Shown in pieces: positions 34,962 through 44,424 of a DNA stretch of 64,000 nucleotides. The DNA is taken from contig CAJKWK010000008.1 of the NCBI GenBank assembly GCA_905203555.1, positions 1-64,000 on the forward strand. Reading direction: 5' to 3'. Under the pieces are notes generated by a model that saw nothing but the letters and a program-made list of their open reading frames with translations, was not told where the DNA came from and ran no database searches. Numbering within the stretch: position 1 is the stretch's first letter; each line of letters opens with the position of its first letter. Source of the DNA: an uncultured Lachnospiraceae bacterium (GTDB lineage: Bacteria; Bacillota; Clostridia; Lachnospirales; Lachnospiraceae). A program made the translations under genes and the position numbers.

Positions 34962-35921
34962 TTATTTAAAATGCAGATATAGAATCGTCAATAAACTGGC
35001 AGTCAGAGTGGCTGCCAGTTTTTCTTTAATATAAGGGAGAATTGGGAAACCGGCCTTTTGGATCATGCAATCAGTCTGTGCAATTGAACAGACACCGCCA
35101 AAGGCTGTTAGTCCCATAATCGTAGTGAACTGTATGGAAAAAGGCAGATTTGTCTCTGCAAGCATTACGACACCATTTGTAATTTCTAAAGTTGGCAATA
35201 TAAATTTTAAGAGCATAAAATTCGCCGGAACTTGCTGAAACAATGCAAGAAGGACAGAAAATAAAATGATGTATCCTCCGACTTTGACCAATGTTTCAAA
35301 GCTGTTCATGATTGAAAGATCAATTTCTGTAAAACTCCACTTTTTAGTTTTGCCCGGCACATTGGCAGCCTTTGCGATTGAATTTTGAAAACATTCTTTT
35401 GCATTTAAATATTTCTTGCGTGTAAAAAGGCTGATGATAACAGGAGTTAGTAATTGAATCAAAAGGGCGGGAAGAAACAAAGTTTCTTTCTTCAATGTTT
35501 TCCAGATAATAAAATTCATAAGAAACATAGGACTTGTATTGTTACAAAAAGAAAGAAGGTACCTTCCTTCTTCTTGAGAAATATATCCGGATACCGTTAA
35601 ATCAGAAGCGGTTTTGGCACCCATTGGATATCCGCATAGAAATCCGACCAAAACAGCAAAACTTCCATTCGGGGACACGCGGAAAATGCGGGAAAGCATT
35701 GTACCAAAAGCCGAGGAAAGGAAGGAAATGCTGTCGGTTGAAAGAAGAAGATTTGTTATGAATAAAAAAGGAAACAACGTTGGCAAAACGGTCTGAAACC
35801 AAAGAAGCAGTCCTTTGCTTGCGCCGATAAAAACTGTTTTCGGAGAAATCAGCATTATGAAAAAAAGAAAGACAAGAGTAAATTTTAAAATCTGGCTGTG
35901 TAATTTCATAATCCGTACCAT
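34962..35921 (-). CDS. ylbJ: Sporulation integral membrane protein YlbJ
   Basis: 319 residues with about eight membrane helices and nucleoside-recognition (Gate-like) sequence such as FLCGYPMGAKTASDL and FGGVCSIAQTDCMIQKAG. In Bacillus subtilis ylbJ is sigma-E dependent and needed for spore cortex or envelope formation. The start at 35921 has AAAGGA five bases away on the minus strand. It converges on the coaD unit with only 14 bases between stop codons, and the terminator of that unit lies inside its 3' coding end. Confidence 0.88.
   Translation of the reverse strand: MVRIMKLHSQILKFTLVFLFFIMLISPKTVFIGASKGLLLWFQTVLPTLFPFLFITNLLLSTDSISFLSSAFGTMLSRIFRVSPNGSFAVLVGFLCGYPMGAKTASDLTVSGYISQEEGRYLLSFCNNTSPMFLMNFIIWKTLKKETLFLPALLIQLLTPVIISLFTRKKYLNAKECFQNSIAKAANVPGKTKKWSFTEIDLSIMNSFETLVKVGGYIILFSVLLALFQQVPANFMLLKFILPTLEITNGVVMLAETNLPFSIQFTTIMGLTAFGGVCSIAQTDCMIQKAGFPILPYIKEKLAATLTASLLTILYLHFK
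34993..35024 (+). terminator. Terminator of the coaD unit embedded in ylbJ
   Basis: A 10-bp stem (34993-35002 with 35012-35021) is followed by TTTC on the + strand. It lies antisense to the last codons of ylbJ. On the minus strand only a short T-run follows, so it should act mainly on + transcripts. Confidence 0.7.
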
Positions 35922-36054
35922 GGAAATCCTTTTATTTTAATAAAGATATATGAAATAGGTTGATTTTTTATGTGCTATGTGACAAAATAAACAGTGATGT
36001 AATGCGTTCTATTACTATTTAAAGCAATTATATATTGAAAGGGGCTATGTAGAA

Positions 36055-37497
36055 ATGGCAGTTTTAGCAAATATAGAACCAAAAGAAGTATTTCATTTTT
36101 TTGAGGAAATCAATCAGATTCCAAGAGGAACATTTAACACAAAGGCAATCAGTGATTATTGTGTAGATTTTGCCAATAAACGCGGATTGGCTGTGATACA
36201 GGATGAATGGAATAACGTAATCATTAAGAAACCGGGAACCGCTGGTTACGAGCAGAGCGAGCCGGTGATCCTGCAAGGACATCTGGATATGGTATGTGAA
36301 AAGACAGCGGATTCTGACCACGACTTTATGAAGGATCCAATTGAGATGTATGTAGAAGATGGTTATGTAAAAGCGAAAGATACAACATTGGGTGCAGATA
36401 ATGGAATTGCTGTGGCAATGGCACTTGCTATTTTAGATAGTAAGGACATTCCGCATCCGCCGCTGGAAGTTCTTTTTACAATTGATGAAGAAGTCGGAAT
36501 GACAGGAGCATTGAATGTTGATTTATCGCCTTTGGAAGGAAAGATGCTTTTGAATCTGGATTCTGAAGAAGAAGATGTGCTTACAGCCGGTTGTGCAGGC
36601 GGATTCCGTTTTATTTATCATTTGCCGATTGAAAAGATAAATGTAAACGGTTCTAAAGTTGAGCTGGAAATCTGCGGTTTAAAAGGCGGACATTCAGGTG
36701 TGGAGATTCACAAACAAAGAGGAAATGCCAATAAACTGGCGGGACGAATGCTTTATCATATCAAGAAGGCTGCAGACTTTTCTTTGTTGGAAATCAATGG
36801 TGGAAGTAAAGATAATGTAATCACTTCAGGAAATAAGTCAGTGATTGTAACAAAGGAAACAGAAACTGTGAAAGCTGCAGCAGCTGAGATGCTTGCCGCA
36901 TGGAAAGCGGAGTTTGGGGCTGACGAACCGGGATTGGATATTAAAGTAACGGTTCTGGAAGAAGGCAGCTACGATGCAATGACAGAAGAAACTTTCAAAA
37001 AAGTCATTCAGTTTCTTGTAAATTGTCCAAATGGAGTAGATGAATACAGCCGTCATCTTGCAGGGATGGTTGAGACTTCTGATAATCTTGGAGTTGTTGC
37101 TACAGAAACAGATCAGGTTAAATTTATGATTTTGACAAGAAGCGGCGTGGCTTCAAAATTACAGGAATTTAAAGAACGCTATATGTGTTTTGCAGAATCT
37201 CTCGGTGGTTCTTACGAATTTGACGCAGAATATCCGGCATGGACATTTAAAGCTGAATCAAAAGTTCGCGATATTACACTGGATGCTTTCGAGTATGTAT
37301 ACGGAAAACGTCCGGAGGTAACGGAGATTCATGCAGGTCTTGAATGTGGTCTGTTAAGTGGACACAAACCGGAACTTGACTGCATATCTTTTGGACCGAA
37401 TATGATTGATGTTCATTCCTATAATGAACGCCTGGAAATTGCTTCAGCAGAACGAATCTGGAAAGCAGTAAAAGAAATTTTAAAACGGTGTAAATAA
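36055..37497 (+). CDS. pepD: Aminoacyl-histidine dipeptidase (PepD, M20)
   Basis: 480 residues. Di-zinc M20C peptidase cleaving Xaa-His and other dipeptides. Ligand motifs: LQGHLDMVCEK near residue 77 (His, Asp), LGADNGIAVAMALA near 115, and TIDEEVGMTGA near 145 (paired Glu). GGHSGVEIHKQRGNA marks the dimerisation domain. No signal peptide, so cytosolic. A perfect 12-bp dyad follows the gene. Confidence 0.95.
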   Translation: MAVLANIEPKEVFHFFEEINQIPRGTFNTKAISDYCVDFANKRGLAVIQDEWNNVIIKKPGTAGYEQSEPVILQGHLDMVCEKTADSDHDFMKDPIEMYVEDGYVKAKDTTLGADNGIAVAMALAILDSKDIPHPPLEVLFTIDEEVGMTGALNVDLSPLEGKMLLNLDSEEEDVLTAGCAGGFRFIYHLPIEKINVNGSKVELEICGLKGGHSGVEIHKQRGNANKLAGRMLYHIKKAADFSLLEINGGSKDNVITSGNKSVIVTKETETVKAAAAEMLAAWKAEFGADEPGLDIKVTVLEEGSYDAMTEETFKKVIQFLVNCPNGVDEYSRHLAGMVETSDNLGVVATETDQVKFMILTRSGVASKLQEFKERYMCFAESLGGSYEFDAEYPAWTFKAESKVRDITLDAFEYVYGKRPEVTEIHAGLECGLLSGHKPELDCISFGPNMIDVHSYNERLEIASAERIWKAVKEILKRCK

Positions 37498-37501
37498 GAC
37501 G

Positions 37502-37540
37502 TTCCCCGGTTCATATAATTTAGTAATGTGAACCGGGGAA
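37502..37540 (+). promoter_or_regulatory. 12-bp hairpin between pepD and the M23 gene
   Basis: TTCCCCGGTTCA (37502-37513) pairs perfectly with TGAACCGGGGAA (37529-37540). No T-run follows, but the 3' arm contains the GGGGA that is the only Shine-Dalgarno candidate for the next gene. The hairpin may therefore either end pepD transcripts or hide the ribosome site. Confidence 0.6.
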
Positions 37541-37549
37541 TCCAGATTG

Positions 37550-38395
37550 ATGCATAAAAAAATATTTAAATCGCTTGAATTTATTGTAATACTTGTGCTT
37601 TTTACTGCCGTTGGTCTTCACGAAATCCAAACTATGGGAAAATACAGCAGACTGCAATTTGATCTAATTGAAACAGGACAATTTCGGAAACAGCCAGTAT
37701 CAGATGCTATGGCTGATTATATTCGTACAATTGAGAAACCCGGAGAGACGTTAGCTCTATATTGGCTGGAGACAGATTTTGAAACAATGTCATGGAACGG
37801 ACAATTTACTGAAAAAAGTTTTCAAAGAATAAAAGAACTCTGGAGAAAAAACGAAGATTGGAATGCATATTGTACGGCATGTCAGGCAATCTGGGATGAT
37901 CTCAGATATTTTCCAATACCGGAATCCGTAAATACTCCCAAAGCAGAAGTCAGCTATGTTGATTCTTGGATGTACGAACGTACATATGGCGGGAAACGAG
38001 GACATGAAGGGACAGATCTAATGGCGTCAGAGAACATACGGGGTTATTATCCGGTTGTCAGTATCACAGATGGAATTGTCCTTCACAAAGGCTGGCTGGA
38101 ACAGGGAGGATACCGTATTGGAATTACAGCACCTGGCGGTGCTTATTTTTATTATGCACACTTGGATTCTTATGCAGACCTGAATATAGGAGATTCTGTA
38201 AAAGCCGGTGATTTACTCGGATTTATGGGAGATACCGGTTATAGTAAAATAGAAGGCACAACGGGAAATTTCCCGGTACATTTGCATTTGGGAATATATT
38301 TAACGGAATCAGGAAAAGAAATCAGCGTCAATCCGTATCCGATTTTACAGTATCTGGAAACAAAGAAGTTAAAATGTGCTTATGAAAGAGGTTGA
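37550..38395 (+). CDS. M23 family metallopeptidase-like membrane protein
   Basis: 281 residues. An N-terminal membrane helix (about 6-24) anchors an extracytoplasmic protein. The C-terminal LytM/M23 domain has the first ligand motif HEGTDLMA and HLHLGIY, with YYAHLDS between; the pattern is close to active M23 peptidases that cut peptidoglycan cross-bridges. TTG 37547 is an alternative start. It overlaps the next gene if that begins at its TTG. A role in cell-wall remodelling is inferred. Confidence 0.85.
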   Translation: MHKKIFKSLEFIVILVLFTAVGLHEIQTMGKYSRLQFDLIETGQFRKQPVSDAMADYIRTIEKPGETLALYWLETDFETMSWNGQFTEKSFQRIKELWRKNEDWNAYCTACQAIWDDLRYFPIPESVNTPKAEVSYVDSWMYERTYGGKRGHEGTDLMASENIRGYYPVVSITDGIVLHKGWLEQGGYRIGITAPGGAYFYYAHLDSYADLNIGDSVKAGDLLGFMGDTGYSKIEGTTGNFPVHLHLGIYLTESGKEISVNPYPILQYLETKKLKCAYERG

Positions 38396-38397
38396 AG

Positions 38398-39789
38398 ATG
38401 AATTTACCTATCGCATTTGAAGAAAAAATGAAAGCCCTTTTAGGGGATGAATACGATGCATACCTTCGCTGTTACGAAGAACCCCGGCATTATGGTCTGC
38501 GAGTCAATACAAAAAAGATTTCTGTGGAAGAATTTTTGAAGATTGCTCCTTGGCCATTGACACCGGTACCATGGATTTCCAATGGTTTTTATTATGATGG
38601 AAGTCAGTATCAACCGGCAAAGCATCCGTATTACTATGCCGGTCTTTATTACTTACAGGAGCCAAGTGCAATGACTCCGGCAAACAGACTGCCGGTCAAT
38701 CCGGATGACAAGGTATTAGATGTTTGTGCCGCACCCGGAGGAAAAGCAACAGAGTTGGGGGCAAAGCTGGGACCGGAAGGTGTGTTGATTGCAAATGATA
38801 TCAGCAATTCACGTGCAAGAGGACTGTTAAAGAATCTGGAATTATTCGGCATTGGTAATATGATGGTAATCAGTGAAGAGCCGGGAAAATTAGTAGAGTA
38901 TTTTCCGGAATACTTTGACAAAATATTAATAGATGCTCCTTGTTCCGGAGAAGGAATGTTCCGAAAAGAGAAAAAAATGATTAAGGCATGGGAAGAACAT
39001 GGACCTGAATTTTTTTCGAAATTACAGCGCAGCATTATAACTCAGGCGGCGCAAATGTTAAAACCGGGAGGTATGCTTTTATATTCAACTTGTACCTTTG
39101 ATCCACTTGAAAATGAGCAGACCATTGAATATTTATTAGAGCAATTTCCAGAGTTTACAATTTGTGAAATGAAGGAATATGAAGGATTTACAAAGGGAAA
39201 ACCGGAAGTGACAAAAGCAGATATCAAGGATTTAGAAAAGACGGTTCGTATTTTCCCGCATCATATGCAGGGAGAAGGACACTATCTTGCATTACTGAAA
39301 AAGGAAAATGCAATGGAAAGATCCGAAAAATCTTTCAAAATAGCAGAACCTAAATCCATGAAAAAAATTCCGGAAGAATTGGCGCTGTTTTTCAAAGATC
39401 TTACATGGAAAATAGATAACAGATATCTGGAGATTCGTGATGAACGTGTTTATTATATGCCGAAAGAACTTCCGGAATTAAAGGGAATTCGTTTTTTGAG
39501 ATCAGGTCTTCTTATGGGAGAATTAAAAAAGAAACGATTCGAACCAAGCCAGGCGCTTGCGATGTGCCTCAAAAAGGAAGAATATCGAAATATCTTAGAT
39601 TTGTCAGTGGAGGATGAGCGAGTTATCAAATATTTAAAAGGGGAAACTCTGGATGTAGAAGATGTGACCGGACATAAAGACAAGGGATGGTATCTTGTAT
39701 GTGTAGATGGATATCCGTTGGGGTTTGGTAAACTTGCAAATCAAACATTAAAAAATAAGTATCTGCCCGGATGGCGTTGGCAGTCATAA
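38398..39789 (+). CDS. RsmB/RsmF-type rRNA (cytosine-5) methyltransferase
   Basis: 463 residues. NOL1/NOP2/Sun SAM-dependent methyltransferase. SAM motif LDVCAAPGGKATELG is near residue 107, catalytic motifs DAPCSGEGMFRK near 180 and YSTCTFDPLENEQ near 225 provide the two cysteines. A C-terminal RNA-binding region similar to RsmF/YebU (ending GFGKLANQTLKNKYLPGWRW) follows. ATG 38398 has AAAGAGG six bases upstream; TTG 38392 is rejected. Confidence 0.92.
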   Translation: MNLPIAFEEKMKALLGDEYDAYLRCYEEPRHYGLRVNTKKISVEEFLKIAPWPLTPVPWISNGFYYDGSQYQPAKHPYYYAGLYYLQEPSAMTPANRLPVNPDDKVLDVCAAPGGKATELGAKLGPEGVLIANDISNSRARGLLKNLELFGIGNMMVISEEPGKLVEYFPEYFDKILIDAPCSGEGMFRKEKKMIKAWEEHGPEFFSKLQRSIITQAAQMLKPGGMLLYSTCTFDPLENEQTIEYLLEQFPEFTICEMKEYEGFTKGKPEVTKADIKDLEKTVRIFPHHMQGEGHYLALLKKENAMERSEKSFKIAEPKSMKKIPEELALFFKDLTWKIDNRYLEIRDERVYYMPKELPELKGIRFLRSGLLMGELKKKRFEPSQALAMCLKKEEYRNILDLSVEDERVIKYLKGETLDVEDVTGHKDKGWYLVCVDGYPLGFGKLANQTLKNKYLPGWRWQS

Positions 39790-39799
39790 GGAGCGGACG

Positions 39800-40507
39800 A
39801 TGAAATTAAGATTAGATAAGTATCTTTCAGAAATGAATCTTGGTACCAGAAGTGAAGTGAAGAAGTTAATTACAAAAGGTCAGATACAGGTAAATGGAAC
39901 AATTGTTAAAAAGCCGGAATTCAAGTTGGATCCGATCAGTGACCGGGTGCAGTATCAAGACCGTGAAATCACGTATGTTACCTATGAATATTATATGTTG
40001 AATAAACCGTCCGGTGTTATTTCGGCTACAGAGGATAAGAGGGATACTACAGTTATTGATTTGATTGAAAGTCGCCAGAGAAAAGATTTGTTTCCGGTAG
40101 GACGGCTCGATAAGGATACGGAAGGACTTCTTCTCATTACCAATGACGGGGCTCTTGCGCATCGCCTTTTATCTCCCAAAAAACATGTAGATAAGACTTA
40201 TTATGCAAAAATTTGCGGAGAAGTTACAAAAGAAGATATTGAAATATTCGAAAAAGGGGTATGTATCGGAAATGAGAAACTTACGCTGCCTGCAAAGTTA
40301 GTAATTTTGAAAAGTGGTGTAGAATCTGAAATCGAGCTGACAATCCAGGAAGGAAGATTTCATCAGGTGAAGCGGATGTTTCAGGCGGTAGGAAAAGAGG
40401 TTGTTTATCTGAAACGGCTTTCCATGGGCGGCTTATCTCTGGATCCTTCATTAAAACCGGGGGAATACCGAAAATTAACAAAAGAAGAAATGGAGCAATT
40501 ATGTTAA
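39800..40507 (+). CDS. rsuA: RsuA-family pseudouridine synthase
   Basis: 235 residues. An N-terminal S4 domain (LRLDKYLSEMNLGTRSEVKKLI) is followed by the catalytic core with GRLDKDTEGLLLITNDGALAHRLL (catalytic Asp near residue 102). The likely target is U516 of 16S rRNA, but RluB/E/F targets cannot be excluded. AAGGAG precedes the ATG. It overlaps the HAD gene by seven bases. Confidence 0.92.
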   Translation: MKLRLDKYLSEMNLGTRSEVKKLITKGQIQVNGTIVKKPEFKLDPISDRVQYQDREITYVTYEYYMLNKPSGVISATEDKRDTTVIDLIESRQRKDLFPVGRLDKDTEGLLLITNDGALAHRLLSPKKHVDKTYYAKICGEVTKEDIEIFEKGVCIGNEKLTLPAKLVILKSGVESEIELTIQEGRFHQVKRMFQAVGKEVVYLKRLSMGGLSLDPSLKPGEYRKLTKEEMEQLC

Positions 40508-41154
40508 CAAACAAGAAAGCAATTATTTTTGATATGGACGGTTCTCTGGTAGATTCGATGTGGCTTTGGACAAAAGTGGATGATATATATATGGAGAAAT
40601 ATCATCTGACAATGCCGGAACATTTTCACAAAGAGATCGAAGGCATGAGTTTTACGGAAACCGCAGAATATTTTTTAAAAACATTTCCGCAGTTAAATTG
40701 TACCGTAGAGGAAATAAAACAGGAGTGGCAGGATCTGACAATGGAGTTATACTGTACACAAGTCCCTTTAAAACCCGGTGCAGGAGAGTTTTTAAAGAGA
40801 ATGAAAGAGAAAGGGATCTTACTGGGAATTGCTACAAGCAACGCCAGGGAACTTGCAGAAGCAGTTTTGGAGGCTTTGCATATCCGTTCATATTTTGATA
40901 CTGTTCGTACCTCATGTGAAGTTGCCAAAGGAAAACCGGCTCCGGATGTGTATTTAAAAGCAGCAGAAGATCTGCATGTGATTCCGGAAGAATGTCTGGT
41001 ATTTGAAGATGTCCCCAGTGGAATACTTGCAGGTAAAAATGCAGGAATGACAGTTTGTGCAGTAGACGATGACTTTTCAAAACCTTATGAACAGGAAAAA
41101 CGTAACTTAGCTGATTATTATATATATGATTATGCGGAAGTTAACATTCATTAA
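40501..41154 (+). CDS. HAD family hydrolase (phosphatase/phosphomutase-like)
   Basis: 217 residues. Motif I IIFDMDGSLVDSMW holds the nucleophile Asp; motif II GIATSNARELA, motif III KGKPAPDVYLKAA and motif IV VFEDVPSGILAG follow in order. The helical cap (about 15-80) puts it in the beta-phosphoglucomutase-like subclass. The substrate is unknown. Confidence 0.92.
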   Translation: MLTNKKAIIFDMDGSLVDSMWLWTKVDDIYMEKYHLTMPEHFHKEIEGMSFTETAEYFLKTFPQLNCTVEEIKQEWQDLTMELYCTQVPLKPGAGEFLKRMKEKGILLGIATSNARELAEAVLEALHIRSYFDTVRTSCEVAKGKPAPDVYLKAAEDLHVIPEECLVFEDVPSGILAGKNAGMTVCAVDDDFSKPYEQEKRNLADYYIYDYAEVNIH

Positions 41155-41170
41155 ATAAATGGAGTATATT

Positions 41171-43051
41171 ATGAAACAAGATTTCTTACCAGTAAATCGA
41201 AAGGATATGTTAAAGCGTGGATGGGAACAGGTGGATTTTGTCTATGTGATTGGAGATGCATATGTAGATCATCCTTCTTTTGGACATGCGATTATCAGCA
41301 GACTTTTGGAATCCAGAGGATATCGCGTGGGAATTCTTTCACAACCGGATTGGAAAGATAAAAACAGTGTTACCGTTTTTGGTGAACCAAGGCTTGGATT
41401 TTTAGTGAGTGCAGGAAATATGGATTCCATGGTCAACCACTATACTGTTTCTAAAAAAAGACGGAAAAATGATGCCTATACTCCGGGAGGAATCATGGGA
41501 AAACGTCCGGATTATGCAGCTGTAGTGTATGGGAATCTCATTCGTCAAACCTATAAGCATACACCCGTTATTCTTGGAGGGATCGAAGCCAGCCTTCGCA
41601 GACTGGCACATTATGATTACTGGTCAGATAAGGTGAAACGTTCCATTTTACTGGATTCCGGAGCAGATCTTATTTCATATGGAATGGGCGAACATTCGAT
41701 TCTGGAAATAGCAGAAGCCTTAGACGCAGGGATTGCAGTTTCAGACTTGACGTATATCGATGGAACTGTTGCAAAAGTGAAAACTCCTGATATTGTATAT
41801 GATGCTCTGATGCTGCCTTCATTTGATGAAGTAAAATCAAATAAAGAGTTATATGCCAAGAGCTTTTATACGCAATATTGTAATACCGATCCATATTCCG
41901 GAAAACGTCTGATTGAACCATATTCAGATCATTTATATGTGGTACAGAACCCACCGGCCAAACCACTCACTACAATGGAGATGGATGATGTATATGCACT
42001 TCCTTATATGCGTGCTCCACATCCATCTTATGCGAAAACAGGTGGTGTACCTGCAATTGAGGAAATAAAATTCAGTCTTACAAGTAACCGGGGATGTTTT
42101 GGCGGCTGCAGTTTCTGTGCACTTACATTTCATCAAGGACGAATTGTCCAGACTCGAAGTCATGAATCGCTCTTAAAGGAAGCAGAAGATTTCACGAAGG
42201 AAAAGGATTTTAAAGGTTATATCCATGATGTAGGAGGACCAACGGCTAATTTCCGCCATCCTTCTTGCCGGAAACAATTAGAAAAAGGAGTGTGCAGAAA
42301 CAGACAGTGTCTATTTCCGACTCCTTGCAAAAATCTGAATACAGATCATAGCGATTATGTAAAATTACTTCGAAAATTGCGGGAAATCCCAAAAGTAAAA
42401 AAAGTATTTATCCGTTCCGGAATTCGGTTTGATTATCTGCTTGCCGATAAAAAAGATACATTTCTTCGAGAATTATGCAGTTACCATGTGAGCGGACAGC
42501 TAAAAGTAGCTCCGGAACATGTTTCAGATACTGTACTGGAAAAAATGGGAAAGCCGAGAAATCAAGTCTATGAAACTTTTGTAAAACAATTTTTTGATAT
42601 GAATAAGAAAATCGGAAAAGAACAATATCTGGTTCCTTATTTAATGTCATCTCATCCAGGTTCTACACTGAAAGAAGCTGTTGAGCTTGCAGAATATTGT
42701 CGTGATATGGGATATATGCCGGAACAAGTTCAGGATTTTTATCCTACGCCGTCCACGATTTCTACTTGTATGTATTATACAGGGGTGGATCCGCGTACGA
42801 TGGAAACCGTATATGTACCTAAAAATCCTCATGAAAAGGCAATGCAAAGAGCATTGATCCAATATCGCAATCCTGCCAATTATGAATTGGTAAAAGAAGC
42901 CTTATTAAAAGCAGGTCGTGCAGATTTGATCGGATTTGATGAAAAATGTTTGATACGTCCAAGGCAATTTGCAAATGAAAAGCGCAGGGTTACGAATCAT
43001 GCTTCAAAAAGAAAAAAGGCAGAAAATAATAGTAGGAGAAAAAAACGATGA
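41171..43051 (+). CDS. YgiQ family radical SAM protein
   Basis: 626 residues. The N-terminal cobalamin-binding-like region (about 1-280) precedes the radical SAM cluster motif CFGGCSFCALTFHQGR near residue 310. A further cysteine group lies near 375 (CRNRQCLFPTPCKN). The C-terminal tail is strongly basic. The function is unknown; YgiQ is often annotated only by name. ATG 41171 has GGAG six bases upstream. It overlaps the SDR gene by four bases. Confidence 0.92.
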   Translation: MKQDFLPVNRKDMLKRGWEQVDFVYVIGDAYVDHPSFGHAIISRLLESRGYRVGILSQPDWKDKNSVTVFGEPRLGFLVSAGNMDSMVNHYTVSKKRRKNDAYTPGGIMGKRPDYAAVVYGNLIRQTYKHTPVILGGIEASLRRLAHYDYWSDKVKRSILLDSGADLISYGMGEHSILEIAEALDAGIAVSDLTYIDGTVAKVKTPDIVYDALMLPSFDEVKSNKELYAKSFYTQYCNTDPYSGKRLIEPYSDHLYVVQNPPAKPLTTMEMDDVYALPYMRAPHPSYAKTGGVPAIEEIKFSLTSNRGCFGGCSFCALTFHQGRIVQTRSHESLLKEAEDFTKEKDFKGYIHDVGGPTANFRHPSCRKQLEKGVCRNRQCLFPTPCKNLNTDHSDYVKLLRKLREIPKVKKVFIRSGIRFDYLLADKKDTFLRELCSYHVSGQLKVAPEHVSDTVLEKMGKPRNQVYETFVKQFFDMNKKIGKEQYLVPYLMSSHPGSTLKEAVELAEYCRDMGYMPEQVQDFYPTPSTISTCMYYTGVDPRTMETVYVPKNPHEKAMQRALIQYRNPANYELVKEALLKAGRADLIGFDEKCLIRPRQFANEKRRVTNHASKRKKAENNSRRKKR

Positions 43052-43827
43052 AAATTGCAGTAGTAACAGGAGCCTCTTCAGGAATGGGGAGAGAGTTTGT
43101 AAAACAAATCAGTTATTTTTATCAGTCACTGGACGAAATCTGGGTGATTGCCAGAAGAAAAGAACGATTGATGGAACTTCAGCAGTTTTCCCGGGTGCCG
43201 ATTCGTATTTTTGAAGGAGATTTGCTAAAACGTCCGGTATATCATACTTTAAAATATGCACTTAAAGAGGGGATGCCGGATATTCGAATGTTAGTAAATG
43301 CGGCAGGTTTTGGAAAAACAGGTACAGTAGAAACAATTTGCAGAGAAGATAAAAATACGCAGCTAGAGATGATTGATCTAAATTGTATTGCACTGTCGCG
43401 AATGACTTTTTTCTGTCTGCCTTATTTATCACAGGGAAGCAGAATTTTGAATCTGGCGTCCGCTGCGGCATTTTGTCCACAGCCAATGTTTACTGTCTAT
43501 GCAGCTACCAAATCTTATGTATTAAGTTTTTCAAGAGGATTGCGTGAAGAACTGAAAGCAAGAGGAATCGTTGTAACTGCAGTTTGTCCGGGACCGGTTG
43601 ATACAGAATTTTTTCAAGTTTCGGGTAAAATGGATAATCTTTGGAAAGAACTTGTCATGGCACAGGCTCCGGATGTTGTCAGACGCGCATTATTAGACAG
43701 CCGGGCAGGAAAATCGGTGTCTGTATATGGCGGAATGATGAAAGCTGTAAGAATCGCTTCTAAACTGATACCACATGAATGGATTTTAAAGCTGGAAACA
43801 AAAGGAAATCGCGGAGGAGATAGATAA
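43048..43827 (+). CDS. Short-chain dehydrogenase/reductase
   Basis: 259 residues. The Rossmann motif VVTGASSGMGREF is at the N-terminus, NAAGFG in the middle and the catalytic SxnYxxxK pattern near residue 145-157 (LASAAAF then YAATK). CPGPVDTEF completes the fold. NAD(P)-dependent; substrate not predictable. Translationally coupled to ygiQ. Confidence 0.92.
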   Translation: MKIAVVTGASSGMGREFVKQISYFYQSLDEIWVIARRKERLMELQQFSRVPIRIFEGDLLKRPVYHTLKYALKEGMPDIRMLVNAAGFGKTGTVETICREDKNTQLEMIDLNCIALSRMTFFCLPYLSQGSRILNLASAAAFCPQPMFTVYAATKSYVLSFSRGLREELKARGIVVTAVCPGPVDTEFFQVSGKMDNLWKELVMAQAPDVVRRALLDSRAGKSVSVYGGMMKAVRIASKLIPHEWILKLETKGNRGGDR

Positions 43828-43830
43828 CAA

Positions 43831-44409
43831 ATGAAAAAACAGGAAAAAGGAACCCCGGGGTATCTGGATTATAAGAAGAAAGTTGAAATTATACGTACAA
43901 TAATATATTTTTTGATCGTTGCAGCGGTTTATTTTCTCGGATATAGTCAAACTGGAAGTAATAAGAATCTGCTCACTGTCGTAGCTATTGTAGGATGTCT
44001 TCCAGCTTGTAAGGCGTTAGTCGGTGTGATTACACGACTTCCACATCATTCGGTAAAACGTGATTTTGCACAAGAGATCAAAGAAAAGTGCCCACATTTG
44101 ACGATATTGTTTGATTTGGTTGTCACCAGTACCGAAAAGATCATGCCTATTGATGTCATTGTGATATCCGGGGACAAAGTATTCGGGTATACCTCTTCTT
44201 CTAAAGTGGATTTAGAGTATACAGCGAAACATATTAAAAATATTCTGCAGCAAAATCATTTAAAAAATATTTCTGTAAAATTGCTCAATCAATACAACGG
44301 ATTTATTGCTCGAGCAGAAGGATTGGAAAATATTGCAGCAGTAGAAAAAGTGGATCAATCAGAGCAGGAACAACAAATTGCGCAGATAATTATGAATATT
44401 TCATTGTAA
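43831..44409 (+). CDS. Hypothetical membrane protein
   Basis: 192 residues. Two hydrophobic helices near the N-terminus (about 24-42 and 50-68) are followed by a soluble alpha/beta domain of about 120 residues. That domain includes LFDLVVTSTEKIMPIDVIVISG and a C-terminal acidic tail. I do not recognise a family. It lies three bases after the SDR stop and before an RluA-type gene, so it is in the same transcriptional unit. The function is unknown. Confidence 0.7.
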   Translation: MKKQEKGTPGYLDYKKKVEIIRTIIYFLIVAAVYFLGYSQTGSNKNLLTVVAIVGCLPACKALVGVITRLPHHSVKRDFAQEIKEKCPHLTILFDLVVTSTEKIMPIDVIVISGDKVFGYTSSSKVDLEYTAKHIKNILQQNHLKNISVKLLNQYNGFIARAEGLENIAAVEKVDQSEQEQQIAQIIMNISL

Positions 44410-44424
44410 TGTGAAAGGGATAAA

